From Agrococcus sp. ProA11 (GTDB taxonomy: Bacteria > Actinomycetota > Actinomycetes > Actinomycetales > Microbacteriaceae): a stretch of DNA of 64,000 bases. A program made the position numbers and the translations under genes. This document shows positions 24,057-33,048 of the stretch, piece by piece. Within the stretch, counting starts at the first letter, position 1. Every line of letters starts with the position of its first letter. The notes beneath the pieces were generated by a model. That model searched no databases, had not been told where the DNA came from, and saw only the letters and a list, made by a program, of their open reading frames with translations. The stretch is from contig NZ_CP156989.1 in NCBI RefSeq assembly GCF_039880525.1, positions 1,426,001-1,490,000 of the forward strand, read 5' to 3'.

Positions 24057-24575
24057 ATGACGACACGCGTGCTGCTGTTGAGCGACACCCACCTGCCAGT
24101 GCGCGCGAAGGCGCTGCAGGAGCAGGTGTGGCGGCTGGTGGACGAGGCGGATGTCGTCATCCACGCGGGCGACTGGGTCGACGTCGCGCTGCTGGACGAG
24201 CTCGAGCTGCGCGCGCGGCGACTGATCGGCGTCGCCGGCAACAACGACGGAACCGCGCTCTGGGATCGGCTGGGCGAGGTGGCGCGCGCGGAGATCGCGG
24301 GCGTGCGCTTCGCCGTCATCCACGAGACGGGAGCGGCGACCGGTCGCGAGCGCCGCTGCGATGCCCGCTTCGGCCCGACCAGCGACGCGCCGGCCGACGT
24401 GCTCGTCTTCGGCCACTCCCACATCCCCTGGGACACCACCACCGCATCCGGGCTGCGGCTCCTGAACCCCGGCTCCCCCACCGATCGTCGGCGGCAGCCG
24501 GTGGGCACGGTGATGCTGGTCGACGTCGCCGACGGCGCGGTGCGAGCGGTCGAGACGATCCCCACGCCGCGCTGA
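24057..24575 (+). CDS. YfcE/MJ0936-type metallophosphoesterase
   Basis: A 172-residue calcineurin-like phosphodiesterase. Metal ligands are visible in LLLSDTHLP (Asp10, His12), VVIHAGDWVD, GVAGNNDG, AVIHETGA and VFGHSHIPWD. The substrate is unknown. Divergent from the GH13 gene with a short spacer. Confidence 0.9.
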   Translation: MTTRVLLLSDTHLPVRAKALQEQVWRLVDEADVVIHAGDWVDVALLDELELRARRLIGVAGNNDGTALWDRLGEVARAEIAGVRFAVIHETGAATGRERRCDARFGPTSDAPADVLVFGHSHIPWDTTTASGLRLLNPGSPTDRRRQPVGTVMLVDVADGAVRAVETIPTPR

Positions 24576-24662
24576 CGCCGGTGCCGGCGACGCGCGAGCG
24601 CACGCGCGCGGGCAGCCCTCGCTCCCGGATCGCACACAGGTCGCCGTGCCACGGTGAGCCGC

Positions 24663-25142
24663 ATGACCGACACCGACGCGACCACCACCGTCTCCGAGAT
24701 CATGCGCTCCACCCGGATCGCATCGCTCTCCTACATCTCGCTCGCGGGCGACCTCGTCTCCACCCCGATGGGCACGCAGAACTTCGACGAGCCCGGCACC
24801 GTCTGGTTCATCACCCAGCGCTCCACCGACAAGGTGCGCGCCCTCGCGCAGGATCCGCGCGTCAACGTGCACTACGCCGGCAAGGGCGGCTGGGTCTCGC
24901 TCGCGGGCACCGCACGCTACGTCGACGACCCCGAGCGGTTGCGCGAGCTGTGGGACGCCTCCGCCGAGGTCTTCATGGAGGGTTCGCCCGACGACTCCGG
25001 CAACGGCCTGCTCGAGATCACCGCGACGAGCGCCGAGTACTGGGACTCCCCCGGCGCGGTCGCGACCGCCGTGCAGCTGGTGAGGGGGCTCGTGAGCGAC
25101 GCTCGACCCGACCTGGGCGACAGCGGCGTGGTCGAGCTCTAG
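24663..25142 (+). CDS. Pyridoxamine 5'-phosphate oxidase family (general stress protein-like) protein
   Basis: A split-barrel flavin-type protein of 159 residues. TRIASLSYISLAGDLVSTPM, then VWFITQRSTDKVRALAQDPR and VNVHYAGKGGWVSLAGTA match the PPOX fold typical of bacterial stress proteins. No pathway is evident. A GTG three codons upstream (24654) is an alternative start. Confidence 0.82.
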   Translation: MTDTDATTTVSEIMRSTRIASLSYISLAGDLVSTPMGTQNFDEPGTVWFITQRSTDKVRALAQDPRVNVHYAGKGGWVSLAGTARYVDDPERLRELWDASAEVFMEGSPDDSGNGLLEITATSAEYWDSPGAVATAVQLVRGLVSDARPDLGDSGVVEL

Positions 25143-25157
25143 TCACGGAGGAGCCGC

Positions 25158-25691
25158 GTGCACGGTCCAGCGCCCGACGATGCGGCGCTCGCGGCGGTCG
25201 AGCGCGCTCGCGCGGTGCTGCGTGCGACCGCCGAGCGCCTCGCGGCCGCGGACGCGCGCGACGAGGCCCTGGCCCGCTACGAGGAGCCTAAGGCGCTGCT
25301 GGGGATGATCCCGCGGCGGCCGACGATGCGTCCGATCGGCCGCGCGTGGCGGCTGGGCGCGCTGCTCCTGCAGGCCGACGGCTCGGTCTGGGCGACGGGC
25401 ATCTCCACCCGCGTCGCCGAGCCCGGCCGGCCCCAGCATCACACCGCATCCGTCGAGATCCGTCGCGCCTACCGAGCCGCCGCGATCGCCGGGGGCTTCC
25501 CCATGGGCGAGACGATCAATCATGGCATCACGCCCATCGAGCTCGACGAGCGGCTGGTCGGCAGCACGGGCCCGCTCCGGGTCCGCGACGGGCAGGCGTG
25601 GGTGCACTGGGGCACGGATGCGCCCGTGCCGCTCGAGCGCTACCTCGACGATCTCGGTGACCTGCTGCTGCATCCGCCGGAGGGTGCGTAG
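25158..25691 (+). CDS. Conserved hypothetical protein
   Basis: A 177-residue soluble protein from a GTG with a strong GGAGGAG. N-terminal charged helix (VERARAVLRATAERLAAADA), then RPIGRAWRLGALLLQADGSV, WATGISTRVAEPGR and HTASVEIRRAYRAAA. I recognise no family. It lies 15 bases after the PPOX gene, so probably co-transcribed with it. Confidence 0.7.
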   Translation: MHGPAPDDAALAAVERARAVLRATAERLAAADARDEALARYEEPKALLGMIPRRPTMRPIGRAWRLGALLLQADGSVWATGISTRVAEPGRPQHHTASVEIRRAYRAAAIAGGFPMGETINHGITPIELDERLVGSTGPLRVRDGQAWVHWGTDAPVPLERYLDDLGDLLLHPPEGA

Positions 25692-25759
25692 CCGATCTCG
25701 CCGACCCGTGACGGCGGGCGGGTCGGGCGGGACTCGGCGCGGATGGCAGGATCGGGAGC

Positions 25760-26563
25760 ATGACTGCCGACAGCGCCGTGCCTGCCCCGTTCTTCGTCGC
25801 GCTCGGGGACGGCCGCTACCGCCCGACCGAGCACGCGAGCGGCGCGTGGCAGCCGGGCGAGATGCACTTCGGGCCGCTGAGCGGCCTGCTCACGCACGCG
25901 ATCGAGCAGCACCGACAGCGGGTCGGCGGCGCTCCCCTGCTGCTGGCCCGCATCGCCTTCGACATCCTCGGCTTCCTCGCGCTGGACGAGACGGCGGTGC
26001 GGGTCGAGACTCGACGCGCGGGCCGCACCATCGAGCTCACCGAGGCCACCGCATCCATCGCCGGCCGCGACGTCGCCGTCGCGCGCGCGTGGCACAGCGT
26101 CGCCGGCGAGACCGAGGCGGTTGCCGGGGGCGCCGACGAGCCGATCCGACCCGTCGACGAGTCGCCGATCGCCGACTTCGGGGTCGATTGGGGCGGCGGC
26201 TACGTCAACGCCATCGAGTACCGCGTGTGCGGTGAGCGGGAGCCGGGGCGCAACCGAGCCTGGCAGCGCACGCCGCATCCGCTCGTGGACGGCGAGCGGG
26301 TCTCGCCGCTCGCCCGCTGGATCGGACTGGTGGATGCCGCCAACGGCGTCGCGGTGCGCGAGCATCCCCGCGACTGGGTCTACCCCAACCTCGACCTCAC
26401 CATCCACCTGCACCGACAGCCCGTCGGCGAGTGGGTGGGCTTCGACACCGCCGTCGTCTTCGGCCCCACGGGGCAGGGCATCACCAGTAGCGCGCTGCAC
26501 GATGAGCACGGCCACGTCGGCCGTGCCGCGCAGACGCTCACGGTGCGGCGAACGCCGCGCTGA
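25760..26563 (+). CDS. Thioesterase-like (double hotdog) protein
   Basis: A 267-residue protein resembling the acyl-CoA thioesterase-like superfamily: an N-terminal hotdog repeat (HFGPLSGLLTHAIEQH, RIAFDILGFLAL) and a C-terminal one (PLARWIGLVDAANGVAV, WVYPNLDLTIHLHRQPVGEW, SSALHDEHGHVGRAAQTLTV). Probable role is hydrolysis of acyl-thioesters; substrate unknown. Confidence 0.78.
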   Translation: MTADSAVPAPFFVALGDGRYRPTEHASGAWQPGEMHFGPLSGLLTHAIEQHRQRVGGAPLLLARIAFDILGFLALDETAVRVETRRAGRTIELTEATASIAGRDVAVARAWHSVAGETEAVAGGADEPIRPVDESPIADFGVDWGGGYVNAIEYRVCGEREPGRNRAWQRTPHPLVDGERVSPLARWIGLVDAANGVAVREHPRDWVYPNLDLTIHLHRQPVGEWVGFDTAVVFGPTGQGITSSALHDEHGHVGRAAQTLTVRRTPR

Positions 26564-26586
26564 GTCGGCTCGCTGCCTTCGGCAGT

Positions 26587-28224
26587 TCAGAGCAGGCCGT
26601 TGACCGCGGCGAAGGTCGCGGCACCCGCCCGGCTCGGCTGGTCGAGCTTGGTCAGGATGTTGGCGACGTGCCGGTGCACGGTGTGCGGGCTCACGACCAG
26701 CGCCCCGGCGATCTGCTGGTTCGTCTGCCCAGCAGCAAGCAGGCGCAGCACCTCCAGCTCCCGATCGGTGAGGTCGTGTGCGACGCCGGTCGCCCCGCCG
26801 GACGCCCGGTCGCGCAGCCGCTCCGCGTCCGAGAGCGCAGCGGCCGCCCCGAGTGCCCGCAGCGTCGCGGCCGCGATGGCTGCATGCTCCGCCGCACTCG
26901 CGTCGTCTCCTGCCTGCTCGTGGGCTCGCGCCAGCTCCAACCTGCACCCGGCCTCCTCGAACGGCAGCTGCGCATCGTGGTAGCGCCGCACCGCCTCGAG
27001 CCAGTGCTGCGGCGACTGCCCGGGCTCCGCGAGCAACGCCGTCGCCGCCGCCGCCGCGCCGAGCAGCGCCGTGCTGGCACCGTCCGCCGCCATGGCCCGC
27101 AGCTCGGCGGCGGCCGTCGCTGCCGCGGCACGGTCGCCCGCGGCCAGCGCGGCGCGCACGGCCGGCAGCAGGAGTCGAGCGCGCGCGCGATGGTGCGACG
27201 GGGGTGTGCGCTGCAGCACGGCGCGCATGGCTCCCCACGCATCATCCGGCCTGCCCTGCGTCACGAGGATGTGCGCCCTGGCGACGATCGCGAGCGGATC
27301 GAACTCTGCCTGGACCAGCAGCGCCTCTGCCTCTTCGATCCTGCCCTGCCGGCGGCGCAACTCGCCGAGCTGGATGACGGCGTCGACGCGCGCGTGCCGG
27401 CGCGAGTCGATCGTGCGCTCGAGCACCGCGGTCAGGTCGGCCTCTGCCTCGCTCCAGGTGCCTCGAGCGATGAGGATCGAGGAGTGCTGGATGCGGCACA
27501 CCGTGAACAGCGGATCCAGGTGCTGCCTGCGGCAGATGATCTCGACGCGACGGCACCACTCCTGCGCGCGGGTGAGATCCGCCGTCTCCTGGCACGCGAT
27601 GATCAGCCAGCAGACGATCTTGCCCATCCACATCAGATCGTGCACATCGCCGGCCGTCGCCGCAGCGGCCGCCACATCGAGCTGCTGCACGGCCGAAGCG
27701 GGACTGCCGGTCATGATCTGCGCGAGGCCGCCGAGCGCGTCGCCCGCGTGGGCCAGATCGGCATCGCCGACCCTGCGCCCGACGGCGGCGGCACGCGCGG
27801 CCGCCTGGCGCGCGATCTCGGGATCGCTGGAGGTCGCGAGCGCGACCTCTGCCTCACGCAAAGCGAGCCAGCCGTGCTCCGGCGCCTCCGGCTCGCCGTC
27901 CAGCAGCTGGGCGGCCTGGCCGAGCCAGCCGCGCGCGACGGATGCTCCCTCGCCGAACAGCAGCGAGTCGTAGCCCAGCGCCGCGGCGGCTCTCGCGGCC
28001 CCTACGCGGTCGCCGGCGTCGCGGTGCGCGCGATAGGCCGACTCGCGGGCCTCCAGGCACGCGGTGCCGTCGTCGAGCCACCACATCGCCTGCGCCAGGC
28101 CCTCGTAGTCGGTGCCCACTGCTCGCGTCGCGAGTCGAGCGCGGAACCCGTCGCGCGCGGCCGCCCAGTGGCCGGAGCGCAGCGCCAGCTCGGCGTCATC
28201 CTGCGCGCTCGGTCGGCCGTTCAT
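26587..28224 (-). CDS. LuxR-family regulator with TPR-like N-terminal region
   Basis: A 545-residue protein. Residues ~1-470 are Ala-rich helical repeats of TPR/MalT-like type. The last ~65 form a LuxR/NarL HTH: LTDRELEVLRLLAAGQTNQQ, IAGALVVSPHTVHRHVANIL and TKLDQPSRAGAATFA. No Walker A motif is visible, so it is not a full LAL ATPase. Targets are unknown. ATG 28224 is chosen over an ATG 11 codons upstream. Confidence 0.87.
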   Translation of the reverse strand: MNGRPSAQDDAELALRSGHWAAARDGFRARLATRAVGTDYEGLAQAMWWLDDGTACLEARESAYRAHRDAGDRVGAARAAAALGYDSLLFGEGASVARGWLGQAAQLLDGEPEAPEHGWLALREAEVALATSSDPEIARQAAARAAAVGRRVGDADLAHAGDALGGLAQIMTGSPASAVQQLDVAAAAATAGDVHDLMWMGKIVCWLIIACQETADLTRAQEWCRRVEIICRRQHLDPLFTVCRIQHSSILIARGTWSEAEADLTAVLERTIDSRRHARVDAVIQLGELRRRQGRIEEAEALLVQAEFDPLAIVARAHILVTQGRPDDAWGAMRAVLQRTPPSHHRARARLLLPAVRAALAAGDRAAAATAAAELRAMAADGASTALLGAAAAATALLAEPGQSPQHWLEAVRRYHDAQLPFEEAGCRLELARAHEQAGDDASAAEHAAIAAATLRALGAAAALSDAERLRDRASGGATGVAHDLTDRELEVLRLLAAGQTNQQIAGALVVSPHTVHRHVANILTKLDQPSRAGAATFAAVNGLL

Positions 28225-28339
28225 GCCCCGAGCGTGCGCGCATCGGGCCGCGCGCACAAGCCCCCGCGGGTGCTCGCGAATGCGCGCGTGCGCCGAGCCG
28301 CCCGGCCGACGACCGGGTGACCCAGCGGATGCGCGATGC

Positions 28340-28564
28340 CTAGACGGCGACGCCGGAGGCCAGCGCGCGCACGTCGGCGGTCGTCAGCGGGTTGCCGGCG
28401 ATGCCCCACGAGCCGCTCGCGACCTCCTCGACGACGCACCACGTGACGGGGCGCATGTTCTCGCCCTCGATCCGCACCATGGCGTCGGTGAGCGTGCGGA
28501 CGATCTCGCCCTTCTGCTCGGGCGTGAAGACGTTCTCGATGACCTTGACCTGGATGAACGGCAT
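28340..28564 (-). CDS. 4-Oxalocrotonate tautomerase family enzyme
   Basis: A 74-residue protein beginning MPFIQVKVIENVFTPEQKGE. The Pro after the initiator Met is the catalytic base of this family, and the length fits (60-75 residues). Preceded by GGGAGGC. Isolated gene, so the substrate is unknown. Confidence 0.88.
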   Translation of the reverse strand: MPFIQVKVIENVFTPEQKGEIVRTLTDAMVRIEGENMRPVTWCVVEEVASGSWGIAGNPLTTADVRALASGVAV

Positions 28565-28721
28565 GATTGCCTCCCTGTGCGATGCGCCCCCGGTGCAGGG
28601 GCGTGCATCCAGACTCCGCCGCGCCGCAGGCGCCCGCATCGACCGTGCGGGTCATCCTGCACCAGCGGCATGGCCCGATCGGGCCACCCGTCGGCCGCGG
28701 CGCGCTCTCAACAGCCGCGCC

Positions 28722-29609
28722 CTACGGCCGGGCTGCGCAGCGATCGACCACCCAGTCGAGCAGCGCATCGCGCTGCGCATCGGGCGAGGGCAGCACCAGA
28801 TCGATCGGCTCGCCGTCGATGCTGGCGCGCAGGCGGAACAGCGTGCCCTGCTTGTCCTCCGCGATCGCGTGCAGGTCGCATCGGCCCGGCTCGAGCGGGA
28901 TCGCCACATCGGTCGGTGCGTCGCCCGGCCGGATCTGCAGCCCGACGGGCAGCTGCTCGACGCGCATGCCGGCGGCGTCGACGGGCGTCAGCAGCACCGT
29001 CGCGTCGATCGCGTCGAGGCTGCCGCTCGCTTGCGCTGTCGCCGCGACGCCGGTCGGATCGATGCCGATCGGATCGATGCGGAGCCGGACGATCGCCGGC
29101 CCGGCCCCGTCGGCCGGGATGCTGGGCTCGAGCCAGCTGATCTGCGCGACCGTCGACGCGAACCTTTGCAGGTCGCAGGCGCGGTCGTCGAGCGCCTCGA
29201 GCTGCTGCTCCGGATCCCCCGGGAGCAGCTCGAGCACCGTGCCGTCGGCGAGCTCCAGCTCGGCGCGGTGCTCGAGCGGGCCGGCGTCGCAGGTCGCCTC
29301 CGGCAGCTGCAGCCGCAGGTTCCGTCGCAGCCCTGGCGGGATGGTCGCGGGGTTCTCGGTCGTCATGGGCGCCGACCAGCGAGTGGAGGCGTAGGTCGCG
29401 CGCAGGATGGTGAGGGGAGCCTCGGCGTGATTCGTCACCCGCAGCTCGATGTGGCCGGTTGCGACGTCGCCGCGCAGCTGCAGGATCTCGACGACCGCCT
29501 CCGGTGTCGCACTCGCACCGGGCGAGTCGGATGGCGCCGCCGCGCAGCCGCCCGTCAGGAGCGTCGCCGCGACCAGCAGCGCCGCGCACCGCCTCCGATG
29601 GCTCCGCAC
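28722..29609 (-). CDS. Lipoprotein of unknown function
   Basis: A 295-residue exported protein from a GTG start: basic n-region, then ALLVAATLLTGGC lipobox, a Ser/Pro/Thr linker and two beta-rich halves, each with paired cysteines (ATCDAG and RACDLQ; GRCDLH and VDRCAARP) that could form disulfides. Not recognised. The upstream neighbour is a DsbA-like oxidoreductase on the same strand, which might oxidise these cysteines (inference). Confidence 0.7.
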   Translation of the reverse strand: MRSHRRRCAALLVAATLLTGGCAAAPSDSPGASATPEAVVEILQLRGDVATGHIELRVTNHAEAPLTILRATYASTRWSAPMTTENPATIPPGLRRNLRLQLPEATCDAGPLEHRAELELADGTVLELLPGDPEQQLEALDDRACDLQRFASTVAQISWLEPSIPADGAGPAIVRLRIDPIGIDPTGVAATAQASGSLDAIDATVLLTPVDAAGMRVEQLPVGLQIRPGDAPTDVAIPLEPGRCDLHAIAEDKQGTLFRLRASIDGEPIDLVLPSPDAQRDALLDWVVDRCAARP

Positions 29610-29659
29610 GCGGTCATCCTGCCACCGTCGAGCCGCCAGCGACTGCGCGGATCGAGCTG

Positions 29660-30307
29660 CTACTCCTCCAGCGCCTGCTGGATGGCCTGCTCGAGGTCGT
29701 CGAAGCTCTGCAGCTCGATGCGGCGACCGTCGATGAAGAACGTCGGCGTCCCCTGGACCCCGGCTGCCACACCCGCGCTGTAGTCGAGCGCGATGCGGTC
29801 GGCCGTGGCCTCCGACTCGACCGCCGCGTCGTACGCGGCCAGGTCGAGCCCCAGCTGCTCGGCGAAACCGCGGAAGATGGCGGCCGCGTCGTCGCTCTCC
29901 GACCACTCGGCCTGAGTCTCGAAGATGCGGTTGTGCATCGCCTCGAACTCGCCCTGCTGCGCAGCGGCCTCGGCGGCGGCGGCAGCCGGCACGGCGTTCG
30001 CGTGCATCTCGAGCGGGAAGTAGCGCATGGCGAACGTCACCGAGCCGTCGTAGCGATCCCGCAGGTCTTCGACGATCGGGTGGAACTGCCCGCAGGTCGG
30101 GCACTGGTAGTCGAAGAACTCGACCAGCACCGGCGCGCCCTCGCCGGCGTCGTCGAGCACGTGCGTGCTCTCCTCGACGAGCGTGCCGCCCGCGTCCGCC
30201 TGCGGCTGCGAGCTCTCCCATGGACGCACCACGAGCAGGGCGACGGCGATGATGAGCAGGAAGGCTCCGACTACGGCAGCGATGCTCCCGAACGCGTTCT
30301 TCGACAT
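29660..30307 (-). CDS. Membrane-anchored DsbA-like thioredoxin-fold protein
   Basis: A 215-residue protein with an N-terminal signal anchor (IAAVVGAFLLIIAVALLVV) and an extracytoplasmic thioredoxin_4/DsbA domain. FFDYQCPTCGQF (Cys69, Cys72) is the redox site, with helical insert and the cis-Pro motif GVQGTPTFFIDG. It probably introduces or isomerises disulfides in exported proteins. The downstream lipoprotein with four visible cysteines is a possible client. Confidence 0.9.
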   Translation of the reverse strand: MSKNAFGSIAAVVGAFLLIIAVALLVVRPWESSQPQADAGGTLVEESTHVLDDAGEGAPVLVEFFDYQCPTCGQFHPIVEDLRDRYDGSVTFAMRYFPLEMHANAVPAAAAAEAAAQQGEFEAMHNRIFETQAEWSESDDAAAIFRGFAEQLGLDLAAYDAAVESEATADRIALDYSAGVAAGVQGTPTFFIDGRRIELQSFDDLEQAIQQALEE

Positions 30308-30348
30308 GGGTTCCAGGCTACCCGGCGCTCCGGAGTACGCTCGCCGGC

Positions 30349-30636
30349 GTGGAGCTCGAGTTCACTGCGGTCGCGATCGAGTGGCGCGGTCCCGCGCCGT
30401 TCGTCTTCCTCCCGGTGCCCGACGACGAGGCCGAGATCATCCACGACAGCGCCTCGGAGCTCACCTACGGCTGGGGCGTGATCCCGGTGACGGCGACGAT
30501 CGGCGGCACCGACTTCACCACGTCGCTGTTCCCGCGCGACGGCGGCTATCTGCTGCCCATCAAGGTCGCGGTGCAGCGCGCGGAGGGCGTCGGCATCGGC
30601 GACGAGCTGAGCGTGCGGATGCGCCTCGGGCGCTGA
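30349..30636 (+). CDS. DUF1905 protein
   Basis: A 95-residue small beta-barrel protein: MELEFTAVAIEWRGPAPFVF, YGWGVIPVTATIGGTDFTTS and LFPRDGGYLLPIKVAVQRAE match DUF1905. GTG start. Function unknown. Divergent from the DsbA-like gene; 71 bases before the SGNH-M4 fusion gene. Confidence 0.85.
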   Translation: MELEFTAVAIEWRGPAPFVFLPVPDDEAEIIHDSASELTYGWGVIPVTATIGGTDFTTSLFPRDGGYLLPIKVAVQRAEGVGIGDELSVRMRLGR

Positions 30637-30707
30637 TGCCGCACGGTCAGTGGCGCCGAGTAGCATCGGCCGCGCCGCGGTGGCAGGCACCGGGCGGAGG
30701 GAGCGGG

Positions 30708-32882
30708 ATGGATCTCGCAGCACGGATCGGCGCGCGCGGCGCCGAAGCCTCGAAGGCGATCGAGCGCTCGATCCACCGCTTGGCGAAGCCGGCCGCCATC
30801 GCGCTCGCCCCGGTGCTGATGCGACAGGCGAAGCAGGTGCAGCAGGGCCTCGTGTGGCTGCCGGAGCCGACTGGCGCGAGGCACGGCACGATAGACGCCC
30901 CCGACGGCAGCGGCGCGCCGTTGCGCCTGCTGGCCATCGGCGACTCGACCGCCACCGGCGTGGGCGCTGCACGGCTCGAGGATGGCCTGGTGCTGCAGAC
31001 CGCGAACCGTCTTGCCGTGAGCGAGCGACGCGGCGTCGAGTGGCGCATCGTCGGCCTCGAGGGCTCGAGCGCCGCGCAGGTGCTGCGCGACCAGCTGCCG
31101 AAGGTCGAGGGCGAGTGGGATGCGATCCTGCTGCTGGTCGGGGCCAATGACGCCCTGCAGCTCGTCGGCCGGTCGGCGTTCGAGCGGACCGTTTGCGCGC
31201 TGCTGGACGGACTCGGCGCGCACCTCGCGCCCGGCGGCGTCATCGGGGTGACCGGCACGCCGCAGATCGACACGTTCATCTGGCTGCCGCAGCCCATCCG
31301 CTCACTGATCGGCGGGCATGCGCGCACCCTCGACGATGTGCAGCAGCGCCTCGCCGCGGCCGACCCCCGTGTCATCCACCTGCCGACGCCGGCGATCGTC
31401 GAGCCCGAGCAGCATGCGGCCGACGGCTTCCACCCCTCCGCCGCCGGCTACCGGCTCTGGTCGAGCATCGTCGCGCCGCGCGTCGCCGCAGCGCTCCATG
31501 GCCGCGCCTCGGCGGTGCCCGTCCGTCGCGGCATCGTGCCGCCGTATCTGCTCGAACGGCTCGCGGCCGCCTCGATACCTTCCGCGTCGATCATCGCCGA
31601 GCGCACGCTCGGGCTCGATCGCGGCATCCGCGGCGAGCGCCACCTGCATGCCGCACCGCATGCGCGACTGATGCCCGACGCACCCGCGCGCATCCCGGGC
31701 GAGCGCCCGGCCCCGCACCGCATCGTGAGCGACGCCAGGGGCACCACGACCCTGCCGGGCGAGCTCGTGCGAGCCGAGGGCGCCGACGTGACGGGCGATG
31801 CCGCGGCGGACCAGGCCTTCGACGGCCTCGGCGCCAGTTGGTCGATGCTCATGGAGGCGTTCGGGCGCGACTCGCTCGACGGCGGCGGGATGCCGCTGCG
31901 CGCCACGGTGCACTACGGCGAGCAGTACGCGAACGCATTCTGGGACGGCAGCCGCATGGTCTTCGGCGACGGAGACGGCAAGATCTTCGCGGGCTTCACC
32001 GCTGCCGTCGACGTGATCGGCCACGAGCTGGGCCACGGAATCATCGCGTCGACCGCCGACCTCGTCTACCGCGATCAGTCCGGTGCGGTCAACGAGTCGA
32101 TTGCCGACGTGCTCGGATCGCTCGTGAAGCAGCACGCGCTCGGTCAGACCGCCAATGAGGCCGACTGGCTCATCGGCTCCGGCGTCTTCACCGACCGCGT
32201 CACCGGGAAGGCGCTGCGCTCCATGGCTGCGCCCGGCACCGCGTACGACGACGCTGCGCTCGGCAAGGACCCGCAGCCGGCGCACATGCGCGACTTCGTC
32301 GTCACCGGCGACGACCTCGGCGGCGTGCACATCAACTCGGGCATCCCCAACAAAGCCTTCCACCTCGTCGCCACCGCCATCGGCGGCAGGGCCTGGGAGG
32401 CGGCGGGGCAGATCTGGATGGATGCGCTCACCAGCGGCCTCTCGGCAAATGCGGACTTCACTGCGTTCGCGGCCGCGACCGAGGCAGCATCCGTCGCCCG
32501 CTTCGGCGACGACGCGCCGGAGACGCGCGCCGTGCGGGCGGCTTGGAGCGCAGTGGGGGTGACGGAGGAGAAGCCGGGAACGACCGCACCGGCGGACGAC
32601 GCCGTCAGGTTGGCGCGCACCGGTGGCATGCTCGGGCAGACGCAGGCCGCCGTGCTCGAGCTGCAGGTGATCCCCGGCGACGATCGGGAGCAGCTCGACA
32701 CGCTCGTCGCCTCCGGGGTGCTCGAGCAGCTCGAGGAGCAGACGCTGCCGGATGCACCGCTGTGGCGCGTGACGGTCGAGACGAAGTGCGACGTCACGGT
32801 GGCCGAGCCGCTGCTGCCCGGCGAGGTGCTCGCGCTCTTCCGCCGCCTGCTCGAGCTCGGCGACGAGCCGCCCCGCGCCTGA
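30708..32882 (+). CDS. Three-part fusion: SGNH hydrolase + protealysin-like M4 metalloprotease + emfourin-like inhibitor domain
   Basis: A single uninterrupted 724-residue frame, ATG preceded by GGAGGGAGC. Residues ~70-260 are an SGNH/GDSL hydrolase: LLAIGDSTATGVG (Ser80), LLVGANDALQ (Asn147) and DGFHPSAAGY (Asp239, His242). Residues ~270-320 match a protealysin-type propeptide with PPYLL at 278-282. Residues ~330-625 are a thermolysin-like M4 domain: VIGHELGHGI (His439, Glu440, His443), NESIADVLGSLV (Glu ligand) and GGVHINSGIPNKAFHL (catalytic His). Residues ~632-718 (AVRLARTGGMLGQTQAAVLE ... WRVTVETKCDVTV) resemble emfourin, the protealysin inhibitor usually encoded by a separate adjacent gene. 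No signal peptide is obvious. The lipase/esterase substrate and protease target are unknown; autoproteolysis could release the parts. Confidence 0.85.
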   Translation: MDLAARIGARGAEASKAIERSIHRLAKPAAIALAPVLMRQAKQVQQGLVWLPEPTGARHGTIDAPDGSGAPLRLLAIGDSTATGVGAARLEDGLVLQTANRLAVSERRGVEWRIVGLEGSSAAQVLRDQLPKVEGEWDAILLLVGANDALQLVGRSAFERTVCALLDGLGAHLAPGGVIGVTGTPQIDTFIWLPQPIRSLIGGHARTLDDVQQRLAAADPRVIHLPTPAIVEPEQHAADGFHPSAAGYRLWSSIVAPRVAAALHGRASAVPVRRGIVPPYLLERLAAASIPSASIIAERTLGLDRGIRGERHLHAAPHARLMPDAPARIPGERPAPHRIVSDARGTTTLPGELVRAEGADVTGDAAADQAFDGLGASWSMLMEAFGRDSLDGGGMPLRATVHYGEQYANAFWDGSRMVFGDGDGKIFAGFTAAVDVIGHELGHGIIASTADLVYRDQSGAVNESIADVLGSLVKQHALGQTANEADWLIGSGVFTDRVTGKALRSMAAPGTAYDDAALGKDPQPAHMRDFVVTGDDLGGVHINSGIPNKAFHLVATAIGGRAWEAAGQIWMDALTSGLSANADFTAFAAATEAASVARFGDDAPETRAVRAAWSAVGVTEEKPGTTAPADDAVRLARTGGMLGQTQAAVLELQVIPGDDREQLDTLVASGVLEQLEEQTLPDAPLWRVTVETKCDVTVAEPLLPGEVLALFRRLLELGDEPPRA

Positions 32883-32913
32883 CGCGGCGCGGCTCTCGCG
32901 CCCGCAGGCAGCG

Positions 32914-32971
32914 ACGCGTGTCAGGTTGTTGCACTTCCTCAGCGCTGAAACAGCAACAACTCGACACGCGT
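32914..32971 (+). repeat. Left palindromic end repeat
   Basis: CGCGTGTCAGGTTGTTGC (32915-32932), 20-base loop, GCAACAACTCGACACGCG (32953-32970): the arms match at 16 of 18 positions. The loop itself contains the small palindrome CAGCGCTG. Confidence 0.75.
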
Positions 32972-33048
32972 GGCCTCGGATGCGCGGCGGCGTGCGAGCG
33001 CTGTGGAGAGTGGCGGCGGGCGCGCGGCGGCCGTGCCAGGGTGCGGCC

